NCBI RefSeq assembly: GCF_030283205.1
Contig: NZ_JASNWF010000032.1
Span: 24,139 to 88,138 of the forward strand
Direction: 5' to 3'
DNA length: 64,000 nucleotides
Source of the DNA: Actinomadura opuntiae
Lineage (GTDB): Bacteria; Actinomycetota; Actinomycetes; Streptosporangiales; Streptosporangiaceae
Below, one piece after another: positions 44,870-53,147 of the stretch (within the stretch, counting starts at the first letter, position 1; the number at the start of each line of letters is the position of its first letter). Both the position numbers and the translations under genes were made by a program. The notes below the pieces were generated by a model, which saw only the letters and a list, made by a program, of their open reading frames with translations, did no database searches and was not told the origin of the DNA.

Positions 44870-45853
44870 TCAGCGGAGCTTCTTCGCCACTTCCGTGGCC
44901 CAGTAGGTGAGGGTGAGGTCGGCGCCCGCGCGGCGGATCGAGATCAGCGACTCCATGATCGTGCGGTCGCGGTCGATCCAGCCCTTCTCGGCGGCGGCCT
45001 CGATCATCGCGTACTCGCCGCTGACCTGGTAGGCGACGACCGGGACGTCCACGGCGTCGCGGACGCGGCGGACGATGTCGAGGTAGGCGCCGGCGGGCTT
45101 CACCATCACCATGTCGGCGCCCTCGTCCAGGTCGAGGAAGACCTCGCGGAGCGACTCGTCGGCGTTGGCGGGGTCCTGCTGGTGGGTGGAGCGATCGCCG
45201 AACTGGGGGGCGCACTCGGCGGCGTCGCGGAACGGGCCGTAGTACGCGGAGGCGTACTTCACCGAGTACCCCATGATCGCGATGTCGGTGTAGCCGGCCG
45301 TGTCGAGCGCCTCGCGGATCACGCCGACCTGGCCGTCCATCATCCCGGACGGCCCGACGACCTGCGCCCCGGCGGCGGCCTGCGCGACGGCGATGGAGGC
45401 GTACCGCTCCAGGGTCGCGTCGTTGTCGATCTCGCCGCCGGGGGTGAGGATGCCGCAGTGCCCGTGGTCGGTGTACTCGTCCAGGCACAGGTCCGTCATG
45501 ACGACGGTGGCGTCGCCGAGGTCGGACGCCAGGTCGCGCAAGGCCAACTGGACGATGCCGCCGGGGTCGTCGGCGGCCGAGCCGGTGCCGTCCTTCACCG
45601 CGGGGATCCCGAACAGGATGAGCCCGCCGACGCCGGCCTCGGCCGCCTCGTGCGCGGCCTTGCGGAGGCTGTCGCGGGTGTGCTGCATCACGCCCGGCAT
45701 GGACGCCACCGGCTGCGGCTCGGTGATGCCCTCCTTGACGAACATCGGCAGCACCAGATCGGCGGGGCTGAGCCGGGTCTCGGCGACCATCCGGCGCAGG
45801 GCGGGCGTGCGCCGCAGCCGCCGCGGCCGCGCGACGGGGAACTGAGCAGACAT
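44870..45853 (-). CDS. hemB: Delta-aminolevulinic acid dehydratase (porphobilinogen synthase)
   Basis: A 327-residue HemB that condenses two 5-aminolevulinate molecules into porphobilinogen. The two active-site lysines are in YSVKYASAYYG and MVMVKPAGAY. The metal region reads DLCLDEYTDHGHCG: only part of the zinc Cys set is present, one position being Asp, the mixed form common in actinobacteria. The ATG at 45853 follows an AGAGGG ribosome site; a strong hairpin lies just upstream, between it and the cobA-hemD stop. Confidence 0.96.
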   Translation of the reverse strand: MSAQFPVARPRRLRRTPALRRMVAETRLSPADLVLPMFVKEGITEPQPVASMPGVMQHTRDSLRKAAHEAAEAGVGGLILFGIPAVKDGTGSAADDPGGIVQLALRDLASDLGDATVVMTDLCLDEYTDHGHCGILTPGGEIDNDATLERYASIAVAQAAAGAQVVGPSGMMDGQVGVIREALDTAGYTDIAIMGYSVKYASAYYGPFRDAAECAPQFGDRSTHQQDPANADESLREVFLDLDEGADMVMVKPAGAYLDIVRRVRDAVDVPVVAYQVSGEYAMIEAAAEKGWIDRDRTIMESLISIRRAGADLTLTYWATEVAKKLR

Positions 45854-45867
45854 GATCCCTCTTTCCC

Positions 45868-45890
45868 GGTGCCCGGCCGTGCCGGGCACC
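45868..45890 (-). terminator. Intercistronic hairpin between cobA-hemD and hemB
   Basis: A perfect 10-bp stem (GGTGCCCGGC and its complement GCCGGGCACC) with a 3-nt loop occupies most of the 50-nt gap between the fusion gene and hemB, ending about 14 nt ahead of the hemB ATG. On the minus strand it is followed by GGGAAAGAGGG, the hemB ribosome site, not a U-run. It may be a partial terminator, a processing site or a translational modulator. Confidence 0.5.
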
Positions 45891-45903
45891 GGTGAGCAGG
45901 CTT

Positions 45904-47544
45904 CTACTTGCGGCGCCGGGCTCCCCGGCGCATCTGGCTGGGCTTGCGCAGCGGGTCGCCGGCCTCGATCTGGGCCGCCCGCCGCTTGGCACCGTACTCC
46001 GCGAGCGCCTCGGCGAGCGCCGATACCGAGGGCTTGGGCGCCATCACGTCGACGCGCAGCCCGTACTCCTCGGCGGTCTTGGCGGTCTGCGGGCCGATCA
46101 CCGCGATCACCGTGACGTTGTGCGGCTTGCCGGCGATGCCGATCAGGTTCTTCACCGTCGACGAGGAGGTGAACAGCACCGCGTCGAACCCGCCGCCCTT
46201 GATCGCCTCGCGGATCGGGGCGGGCGGCGGCGCGGCCCGGACCGTCCGGTAGGCGGTGACGTCCTCGCACTCCCAGCCGAGCTCGGTGAGCTTGGCGATG
46301 AGGGTGTCGGTGGCGATGTCGGCGCGCGGCAGCAGCACCCGGTTGATCGGATCGAGGTCCTCGTCGTAGGGCGGCCACACCTCGGCGAGGCCCTCGCTGG
46401 ACTGCTGCCCGGACGGGGTCAGGTCGGGGTGGATGCCGAACTCGACGAGCGCGGCGGCGGTCTGCTCGCCGACGGCGGCGACCTTCAGCCCGGCGAACGC
46501 GCGGGCGTCCAGCCCGTAGGCGACGAACTTCTCCCGGACGGCCCTGACCGCGTTGGTGGAGGTGAACACCACCCACTCGTAGCGGCCGGTGACCAGGCCC
46601 TTGACGGCACGGTCCATCTGCTGCGGGGTGCGCGGCGGCTCGACGGAGATCGTCGGTACCTCGTCGGGGACGGCGCCGTACCCGCGCAGCTGGTCCGACA
46701 GCGACGCGGCCTGCTCCTTGGTGCGCGGCACCAGCACCCGCCAGCCGAACAGCGGCTTGGTCTCGAACCAGGACAGCTTGTCGCGCCAGCCGACCACGTC
46801 CCCCACGATGATCATCGCGGGGGCCTCCATGCCCTTGGTGTCGGAGGCGAGCCGCTGCAGGGTGGAGACGACCGTCTCCTGCTCGGTGGTGGTGCCGAGG
46901 CTGGTCATCGCGGCGGGAGTGGAGTCGGGACGGCCCGCCGCGACCAGGCCCTTGGCGACCTCCGCGACCGCGCCCTCCGCACCGAAGATCACGAGCGTCG
47001 CGTCGGACCCGCCGAACTGCTCCCAGTCGACGCCGCCGTTGGAGGCGTCCACGAACCGGAACTCGCGGTGCTCGGGATCGGTCAGCGGGATGCCCGCATA
47101 GCCCGGCACACCGGTCACGGCGGACACGCCGGGGACGACCTCGAACGGCACCCCGGCCTTGTGCAGCGCGGCGCCCTCGGTGGCCAGCCCGCAGACGACG
47201 CCGGGGTCGCCGTGGAACAGCCGGACGACGCGGCGGCCCGCCTTGGCGGCGCGCGAGGCGAGCTTCACCGGGTCGCCGTCGGCGGTGTCGAGGATCTCCA
47301 CGTCCGCGCGGCAGTGCGCGAGCACGTCGGCGGGGCAGTGCGCGCGGCTGACCACGACGGTGTCGGCGCGCTCCAGCTCGGCGGCGGCGCGCAGCGTCAG
47401 CAGGCCCGGGTCGCCCGGGCCCATGCCGACGATCGCGACCGTGCCCGGGTCGGCGGTACGGCTCGGCCGGCCCGCCGTGGTCGATCCGGCGGCGCCCTGG
47501 CCGGCGGCCCCCGGGCGGGCGGGGCTCTGGCTAGCGGGGCTCAA
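45904..47544 (-). CDS. Fused uroporphyrinogen-III C-methyltransferase / uroporphyrinogen-III synthase
   Basis: A 546-residue two-domain enzyme. The start is read as the TTG at 47544, which overlaps the hemC stop (TTGA). The N-terminal domain (about 25-275) is a CobA/SUMT methyltransferase with VGMGPGDPGLLTLRA and the VVPGVSAVTGVPGYAGIPLT motif; it diverts uroporphyrinogen III to siroheme/B12. The C-terminal domain (about 285-530) is the HemD cyclase (LSWFETKPLFGWRVLVPRTK start, VVFTSTNAVR). The C-terminus is basic. Fusions of this type are usual in actinomycetes and place the branch-point enzymes in one chain. Confidence 0.93.
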   Translation of the reverse strand: MSPASQSPARPGAAGQGAAGSTTAGRPSRTADPGTVAIVGMGPGDPGLLTLRAAAELERADTVVVSRAHCPADVLAHCRADVEILDTADGDPVKLASRAAKAGRRVVRLFHGDPGVVCGLATEGAALHKAGVPFEVVPGVSAVTGVPGYAGIPLTDPEHREFRFVDASNGGVDWEQFGGSDATLVIFGAEGAVAEVAKGLVAAGRPDSTPAAMTSLGTTTEQETVVSTLQRLASDTKGMEAPAMIIVGDVVGWRDKLSWFETKPLFGWRVLVPRTKEQAASLSDQLRGYGAVPDEVPTISVEPPRTPQQMDRAVKGLVTGRYEWVVFTSTNAVRAVREKFVAYGLDARAFAGLKVAAVGEQTAAALVEFGIHPDLTPSGQQSSEGLAEVWPPYDEDLDPINRVLLPRADIATDTLIAKLTELGWECEDVTAYRTVRAAPPPAPIREAIKGGGFDAVLFTSSSTVKNLIGIAGKPHNVTVIAVIGPQTAKTAEEYGLRVDVMAPKPSVSALAEALAEYGAKRRAAQIEAGDPLRKPSQMRRGARRRK

Positions 47545-48461
47545 TCGCGCTCCCCCATCAACTGGTCGGCCCCCTGCGCCAGCAGCCGGTCCGCGAGATC
47601 GCGTCCCAGCTGCACGGCGTCGTCCGGGTGGCCGCTTGCGGACAGCCTGATCTGCCTGCTCCCGTCGATCGCGGCGACGGCGGCGGTCAGATGCAGTTCT
47701 TCTTCTACCTCGGCAGCGTATGTTCCCACGGGCGCGGAGCAACCGCCCTCCAGGACGGCCAGCACCGTCCGCTCCGCGGTGACGCAGGCCCTGGTCATCG
47801 GGTCGTCGACCGTTCCAAGCAGGGCGCGCAGGTCGGCCCGGTCGGCGCGGCACTCGAGCGCGAGCGACCCCTGCCCGGGCGCCGGCAGCATCTGGTCGGG
47901 GTCGAAGACCTCGGCGACCGCGTCCAGCCGGCCGATCCGGCGCAGCCCCGCGTGCGCGAGCACCACCGCGTCCAGCTCCCCGTCGGCGACCTTGCGCAGC
48001 CGGGTGTCGGCGTTGCCGCGGATCGCCACGACGTCCAGGTCCGGGCGCATCGCGCGCAGCTGCGCGACGCGGCGCGGCGAGCCGGTGCCGACGCGGGCGC
48101 CGCGCGGCAGGTCGGCGAGCTTGCACGGGCCGCACAGCGCGTCGCGCGGGTCGTCGCGCGGCGGGGTCGCGGCGAGCGCGATCCCCGCGGCGGACCCGGT
48201 CGGCAGGTCCTTCAGCGAGTGCACGGCGAAGTCCACCTCACCGGCCAGCAGCCTGTCGCGCAGCGCGTTGACGAAGACACCCGTCCCGCCGATCTGGGCG
48301 AGCAGCGCCTTGGAGACATCACCTTCGGTCGTTACCCCGACCAGCTCGACGGCATGCCCCGTGCGCTCGGTCAATGCGTCCGCGACCTGCTGCGACTGCG
48401 TCATCGCCATCAGGCTCCTGCGGGTGCCGAGCCGCAGCGGGCCCCTCCCGGCGGTACTCAA
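47541..48461 (-). CDS. hemC: Porphobilinogen deaminase (hydroxymethylbilane synthase)
   Basis: A 306-residue HemC. The N-terminal PLRLGTRRSLMAMTQSQQV is diagnostic, the dipyrromethane cofactor Cys is in ERTVLAVLEGGCSAPVGTYA (last third), and HSLKDLPT carries the catalytic Asp region. It assembles four porphobilinogens into hydroxymethylbilane, the substrate of HemD encoded next. Translation of hemD is coupled through a 4-nt overlap. Confidence 0.97.
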   Translation of the reverse strand: MSTAGRGPLRLGTRRSLMAMTQSQQVADALTERTGHAVELVGVTTEGDVSKALLAQIGGTGVFVNALRDRLLAGEVDFAVHSLKDLPTGSAAGIALAATPPRDDPRDALCGPCKLADLPRGARVGTGSPRRVAQLRAMRPDLDVVAIRGNADTRLRKVADGELDAVVLAHAGLRRIGRLDAVAEVFDPDQMLPAPGQGSLALECRADRADLRALLGTVDDPMTRACVTAERTVLAVLEGGCSAPVGTYAAEVEEELHLTAAVAAIDGSRQIRLSASGHPDDAVQLGRDLADRLLAQGADQLMGERD

Positions 48462-48528
48462 TGCGCTGCTCCGCTCACTGCCCTGCTCCCACGCTCGGCG
48501 GGGCGGGCGGACACCCGGTCACCCGCGT

Positions 48529-50193
48529 TCACGACTGCTCTCCTTCACCGCGCGGCGCGCCGTCCCGGGCGCTCACCGCCCGGACGCTCGCGGCCTGCGC
48601 GTTCACCGTGTCCGCGCTCACGGTCTCGGCGTTGCCGGTCTCGGCGTTCACGGTGTCCGCGCTCATGGTCTCCGGCGCGGCGTCCGCGGGCGCGGTGCTC
48701 ACGCAGTCGGCGTCGGCGCACTCCACCCGCGTCACCCGGGCGACCTCCTCGGCCTTCGCCGCGTCCGCGACCCGCGCTCCGCCGGCGGGCCCGCCGGCGC
48801 CGCGCGCGCCGTCCACCACCGTACGGGCGGAACCGCTCCAGGGGGCCGAGGCGCTCCCGGCCGGCGGCTCCGCGTCGTCGGCCTCGGCGCTCATGTCGGC
48901 GCGCGCCACCGCCACCGGCGCCTTCGGGTCCAGGTCGAACAGCCGGCGCAGCGCGTCGGCGTAGGAGTCGCCGCCCGGCGCCGCCGCCAGCTCCTTCACC
49001 CGGACGGTCGGCGCGTGCAGCAGCTTGTCGGCGACCCGCCGGACGGTCTGCTGGATCTCCCGGACGGCCCGCTCGTCCAGCTCGGGCAGCCGGCCCGCGA
49101 GCCTGGTCAGCTCCGACTCGACCACCGCGGCGGCCTTGGTGCGCAGCGCCACCACGGTCGGCGCGACCGCCGCGGCGCGCGCGGCGCTGAGGAACGCCTC
49201 GACCTCGTCGCGGACGATCCGCCGGACCGCTTCGACGGCCTCCGGGCCGATCGCCCGCGCAGCCTCCTGCGCGGTGCGCAGCTCGTCCAGCCCGGCGAGC
49301 CGCACGCCGGGCAGCGCGCCGACGGCCGGGTCAACGTCGTGCGGGAGCGCGAGGTCCAGGAAGAAGCGGTCGCGGCCGTCCGATCCGACGCCCTGCGCGA
49401 TCACCTGCGCCGCCGTCAGCACCAGGCCCGTCGCGCCCGTGCACGACACCACCAGGTCGGCCTCGGCGAGCGCCGCGTCCAGCCCCGCCAGCTCCACCGC
49501 GCGGGCCGGGACCTCCAGCGACTCCGCCAGCCGGACGGCGTTGGCGTGCGTGCGGTTGGCGACCACGACCTCGCGGGCCCCGGCGCGGCTCAGCGTCGCC
49601 GCCGCCAGCGAGCTCATCGACCCCGCGCCGACGACCAGCGCCCGCACCCCGTCCAGCGGGCCGAGATGCTGCGCGGCGACCTCCAGGCCCACGCTGACCA
49701 GCGACGCTCCGGCCTGGTCGATGCCGGTCTCGGCGTGCGCGCGCTTGCCGACCCGCAGCGCCTGCTGCAGCACGTCGTGCAGGTCGCGGCCGAGCGTCCC
49801 CTCGTCCTGGCCGAGCCGGAACGCCTTGCGCAGTTGGCCGAGGATCTGGCCCTCGCCGACGACCATCGACTCCAGCCCGCACGCCACCGCGAACACGTGC
49901 TGGACGGCCCGCTCCTCGTAGTGCACGTACAGGTGCCGCGACAGCTCGTCCAGCGGGACGCCGGAGTGCAGCGCCAGCAGCTCGGAGATCGCCGAGACGC
50001 CGCCGTGGAACTTGTCGACGACCGCGTAGATCTCGACCCGGTTGCACGTCGACACGATCGCCGTCTCGGCGACGTTCGCGGACTCGTGCACCGCGTGCAG
50101 CAGCTTCGCCAGGTCGTCCCCGGTGACCGCCGTCCGCTCCAGCACCGGCACGGGCGCGCTCCGGTGACTCAGCCCGACGACAAGAACGCTCAT
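48529..50193 (-). CDS. hemA: Glutamyl-tRNA reductase with repetitive C-terminal tail
   Basis: A 554-residue HemA that reduces glutamyl-tRNA to glutamate-1-semialdehyde, the first step of heme synthesis. The catalytic Cys is in IVSTCNRVEIYAV, and the NADPH loop is VVGAGSMSSLAAATL. The catalytic and dimerisation domains end near residue 425. The remaining 130 residues are Ala/Glu/Asp-rich and contain pentapeptide repeats of the form (S/N)A(D/E)T(V/G). The ATG overlaps the rex stop by 4 nt, so heme entry is translationally coupled to the redox sensor. Confidence 0.95.
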   Translation of the reverse strand: MSVLVVGLSHRSAPVPVLERTAVTGDDLAKLLHAVHESANVAETAIVSTCNRVEIYAVVDKFHGGVSAISELLALHSGVPLDELSRHLYVHYEERAVQHVFAVACGLESMVVGEGQILGQLRKAFRLGQDEGTLGRDLHDVLQQALRVGKRAHAETGIDQAGASLVSVGLEVAAQHLGPLDGVRALVVGAGSMSSLAAATLSRAGAREVVVANRTHANAVRLAESLEVPARAVELAGLDAALAEADLVVSCTGATGLVLTAAQVIAQGVGSDGRDRFFLDLALPHDVDPAVGALPGVRLAGLDELRTAQEAARAIGPEAVEAVRRIVRDEVEAFLSAARAAAVAPTVVALRTKAAAVVESELTRLAGRLPELDERAVREIQQTVRRVADKLLHAPTVRVKELAAAPGGDSYADALRRLFDLDPKAPVAVARADMSAEADDAEPPAGSASAPWSGSARTVVDGARGAGGPAGGARVADAAKAEEVARVTRVECADADCVSTAPADAAPETMSADTVNAETGNAETVSADTVNAQAASVRAVSARDGAPRGEGEQS

Positions 50194-50933
50194 GCTTCAA
50201 CCGCCTCTACGTACTGCGTGGCGCCGGGAGGGGCGTCGCCGCTCGCCAGGGGGGCGTAGTCGCCGGGCCCCCCGGCCTTGCGCTGCTCGTGGAACGCGAG
50301 GATCTGCAACTCGATGGACAGGTCGACCTTGCGCACGTCCACCCCTTCGGGCACCGACAGCACGACGGGCGCGAAGTTCAGCACGCTCGTCACCCCCGCG
50401 GCCACGACGCGGTCGCACACCCCCTGGGCGGCGGCCGCCGGCGTCGCGATCACGGCGATCGACACCCCGTGATCGGCGATCACGTCCTCGAGCCGGTCGG
50501 TGTGCTCCACGGTCATGCCGGAGATCTCCTGGCCGACGATCGCCTCGTCGGCGTCGAGCAGGCCGGCCACCCGGAAGCCGCGGGACGCGAATCCGCCATA
50601 ACCGGCCAATGCACGGCCCAGGTTACCGACACCGATGATGGCGACCACCCAGTCCTGGGTGAGGCCGAGCTCGCGCGAGATCTGGTAGACGAGGTACTCG
50701 ACCTCGTAGCCGACCCCCCGGGTGCCGTAGGAGCCCAGGTGGGACAGGTCCTTGCGGAGCTTGGCGGAGTTCACGCCGGCCGCCGCGGCCAGCTCCTCGG
50801 ACGAGACGGTCGCCACACCCCGCTCCTGGAGGCCGGTGAGGGCCCGCAGGTAGACCGGGAGGCGCGCGACGGTGGCTTCGGGGATGCCGCGGTCCGCGCG
50901 GTCGCGGTGATTGCGGTTCTGTCGGGTTGTCAC
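50190..50933 (-). CDS. rex: Redox-sensing transcriptional repressor Rex
   Basis: A 247-residue Rex. The GTG at 50933 (VTTRQNRN) is taken as start. The N-terminal winged helix contains ELAAAAGVNSAKLRKDLSHLGSYGTRGVGY (about residues 50-79), then a Rossmann domain with VVAIIGVGNLGRALAGY that binds NADH/NAD+. Rex releases DNA when NADH is high. It heads the rex-hemA-hemC-cobA/hemD group, and an operator for it lies in its own promoter, implying autoregulation; two further matches in this window implicate nuo and the quinone reductase as targets. Confidence 0.97.
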   Translation of the reverse strand: MTTRQNRNHRDRADRGIPEATVARLPVYLRALTGLQERGVATVSSEELAAAAGVNSAKLRKDLSHLGSYGTRGVGYEVEYLVYQISRELGLTQDWVVAIIGVGNLGRALAGYGGFASRGFRVAGLLDADEAIVGQEISGMTVEHTDRLEDVIADHGVSIAVIATPAAAAQGVCDRVVAAGVTSVLNFAPVVLSVPEGVDVRKVDLSIELQILAFHEQRKAGGPGDYAPLASGDAPPGATQYVEAVEA

Positions 50934-51039
50934 GGCCTGCTCTTCGGGGCTCGACGCTGGGGGCGGGGCCCGAGAACCCCTCACCCCGGCTCGTGGCCGG
51001 CCGCACGGCCGCGGCCGGACCGCCCCAGGGCTACCCATC

Positions 51040-51068
51040 AGGTTAAGCCTTTGTGAATACGCGCACAA
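51040..51068 (-). promoter_or_regulatory. rex-hem promoter with embedded Rex operator
   Basis: On the minus strand TTGTGC (51068-51063) and TAACCT (51045-51040) are exactly 17 nt apart. The operator TTGTGCGCGTATTCACAA (51051-51068) covers the -35 box and most of the spacer, matching the Rex consensus at 12 or more of 14 defined positions. The leader to the GTG start is about 100 nt. The rest of 50934-51292 contains no gene; an imperfect inverted repeat (51231-51245 with 51257-51269) could terminate the glutaredoxin-like gene. Confidence 0.75.
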
Positions 51069-51292
51069 AGTGCCCCCCGGCCGGCGGGCCCGGCGGGCGG
51101 CCGGCGCGGCGCCGCGCGAGGCCCGCCCAGCAGCGGGTTTCGTGACCGTACCGGCCTGCGGGCCGTCCGGCGCGCCGCCGCACGGTGTGACCGATGAGAC
51201 ATTTCCGGAACCGCGTTCCAGCCCCGTCCCAACCCCGGTTCCGGACCCGCCCGCTTTCCGAACCGGGTTCTGGACCCCGGTCGGACGCGCGG

Positions 51293-51553
51293 TCAGGAGG
51301 AGCGGCGGGCCCTGGCGATCGCGTCGCGGAGCCGGTTCTCGTCGACCCGCCAGAAGTCGTGCTGGACGCCGTTGATCAGCGTGACCGGGATCTGCTCCCA
51401 GTACTCGCGGGTGTCCTCCTCGGACCGGGTGATGTCCCGCTCGTCCCACGGCACGTCCAGCTCGGAGGCGACGCGCTCGATGACGGCGCGCGCGTCGTCG
51501 CACAGGTGGCAGCCGGGCTTGCCCAGGAGCGTGATGCGGACGTCGGACGCCAT
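51293..51553 (-). CDS. Glutaredoxin-like protein (DUF836 type)
   Basis: An 86-residue thioredoxin-fold protein with the redox motif GKPGCHLCDDA (CxxC near residues 13-16) and the cis-Pro strand QIPVTLING. This is the family commonly annotated as glutaredoxin-like DUF836. It starts 2 nt after the stop of the membrane-ABM gene, so the pair is translationally linked. Its target is unknown. Confidence 0.9.
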   Translation of the reverse strand: MASDVRITLLGKPGCHLCDDARAVIERVASELDVPWDERDITRSEEDTREYWEQIPVTLINGVQHDFWRVDENRLRDAIARARRSS

Positions 51554-51555
51554 GC

Positions 51556-52959
51556 TCACCTTCCCTGGTGGTCCGGTGCGGGCAGCGGGACCTTGGCCGC
51601 GCCGAGCCGCAGCTCGATCACGTTGGTGGCCAGCACGTGCGTGCGGGACTCGGCCATGAACCGCTGCAGGTGCGGCTGCCGGCGGTGCGCGGCGAACGCC
51701 GCCTCGTCCCGGAACAGCTGGTAGAAGATCCGCTGCGTGGGGCCGTTCACCACCTCGTGGCAGGCGAAGATCAGCGTGTCCGGCTCGGCGGACCGGGCAG
51801 CCCTGACCAGCTCGGCGGCGAGCCGGTCGAACGCCTCCTCGCGGCCGTCCAGCAGCGTGTAGACGGTGATCTGGCCGCACGCGCCGGCGAGCCCGCCGGA
51901 GGCGCCGCCGAACGGGCCGAGCCCGGCGAGCGGTCCGGCGAGGGCCCCGCCGGCGAGTTCGGGCACGGGCGGCGGCCCGTCGACGCTGGTCGGCCCGGCC
52001 GGGTCGTCGCCGAAGGCGGACGGGTCGAAGGCCGCGGGGGCCGGGACCGGGGACTCCAGTGCGGGCGGGTCGGGGAAGCGCAGCTCCTCGGCCGGCGCCG
52101 GCTCGGGGAAGCGCAGCTCGCCGCGCCGGGAGTCGGCGGGCGGCGTCGGCGCCGGGACGGGCTCGGACCGCGCGGCGTGCGCCGGCGCGGCGTGCGCCGG
52201 CGCCGCGTGCGCCGGCTCGGCGTACGCCTGCTCCTCGTAGCCGGTCGCGGGCTCCTCGGCGTACTCCTCGCCGTACTCGTCGTAGCCCTCGTCCTCCTCG
52301 TACACCGGGATGGTGCGCATCGCGCCGTACCAGACCAGGCCGGCGGCGGCGCCGAGCGCGATCACCGCGAGCGGGGCCGGCAGGAAGCCGCGGGTGCCGC
52401 TGACCACCAGCACCCCGGCCAGCGCGACGAGGGCGACCGGGATGAGCAGCTCGCCGGCCTCGCGGTCGCGCTTGCTCGCCAGGTAGGCGGTGACGCCGGT
52501 GCAGCCGACGAGCGCGATCACCGCGACCAGGTGCGCGCCGTCGATCAGCAGCAGCGGCAGCGCGTCGTAGGTGGCGCTCGGCTTGGGCAGGCTCTTGGAC
52601 AGCGAGCCCTTGAGCGGGTCGACCAGCAGGATGACGATCGCGACGACCGTGTAGGAGATCGCGAACAGCCAGGCGGCGAACCGGACCTGCACGTACCGGG
52701 CGATCAGCTCGATCATCCCGAGGGCCAGCCAGACCGGCCCGACCAGCGCGGCGCCGAGCTCCATCACGCGGAAGAACGGGCCGTTGTAGCCGGCCATGAA
52801 GCCGATCGCCATGCACAGCAGCGCGAGCGTCAGGCCGACCTGGGTGAACGACCAGGCGATGAGGTAGAGCAGCCGGTCCTTGTAGGCGCGCTGAACGAGC
52901 AACCCGGTGGCCGCGAGGGCACCAAGGGTCGCAACGAGCGCGATGAGGGCATCGACCAT
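51556..52959 (-). CDS. Seven-helix membrane protein fused to an ABM-like domain
   Basis: A 467-residue protein starting at MVDALIALVATLG (52959). About seven membrane helices occupy residues 1-225, followed by an acidic Tyr/Glu linker, a short AHAAP tandem repeat encoded by 15-nt DNA repeats, and a Pro/Ala/Gly-rich spacer to about residue 355. The last 100 residues resemble an antibiotic biosynthesis monooxygenase (ABM) domain: ITVYTLLDGREEAFDRLAAEL, FACHEVVNGPTQRIFYQLFRD and AFAAHRRQPHLQRFMAES patterns. The fusion of a membrane sensor-like part with a heme-degrading/monooxygenase-type fold is unusual. It is divergent from bldN. Function unknown. Confidence 0.75.
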   Translation of the reverse strand: MVDALIALVATLGALAATGLLVQRAYKDRLLYLIAWSFTQVGLTLALLCMAIGFMAGYNGPFFRVMELGAALVGPVWLALGMIELIARYVQVRFAAWLFAISYTVVAIVILLVDPLKGSLSKSLPKPSATYDALPLLLIDGAHLVAVIALVGCTGVTAYLASKRDREAGELLIPVALVALAGVLVVSGTRGFLPAPLAVIALGAAAGLVWYGAMRTIPVYEEDEGYDEYGEEYAEEPATGYEEQAYAEPAHAAPAHAAPAHAARSEPVPAPTPPADSRRGELRFPEPAPAEELRFPDPPALESPVPAPAAFDPSAFGDDPAGPTSVDGPPPVPELAGGALAGPLAGLGPFGGASGGLAGACGQITVYTLLDGREEAFDRLAAELVRAARSAEPDTLIFACHEVVNGPTQRIFYQLFRDEAAFAAHRRQPHLQRFMAESRTHVLATNVIELRLGAAKVPLPAPDHQGR

Positions 52960-53074
52960 GGCGTCCCCATGGTGCCCGATGGCGGGCGATGAGGGGTAAC
53001 CGCCGCGGGCGGCGGGCCCCGTCCGGCCGTGCGCGGGCCGGTTCCGCATCACCGGTCCGGGCGCGCCGGACCCA

Positions 53075-53104
53075 TTGCCTGGCGTACGGATCGGTATCTA
53101 GAGT
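53075..53104 (+). promoter_or_regulatory. Predicted bldN promoter
   Basis: TTGCCT (53075-53080) and TAGAGT (53099-53104) are 18 nt apart, giving a leader of about 37 nt. A strong GAGGAGA ribosome site (53136-53142) precedes the ATG. The region is shared with the divergent membrane-ABM gene. Confidence 0.5.
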
Positions 53105-53147
53105 GGCAGATCGCGTCGGAGGTCGCGTACGCCCCGAGGAGAACTGC

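Noticed and set aside
45904..48135. A longer cobA-hemD product starting further upstream
   Set aside because: The upstream extension is out-of-frame hemC sequence; the TTGA overlap with the hemC stop gives a natural start.
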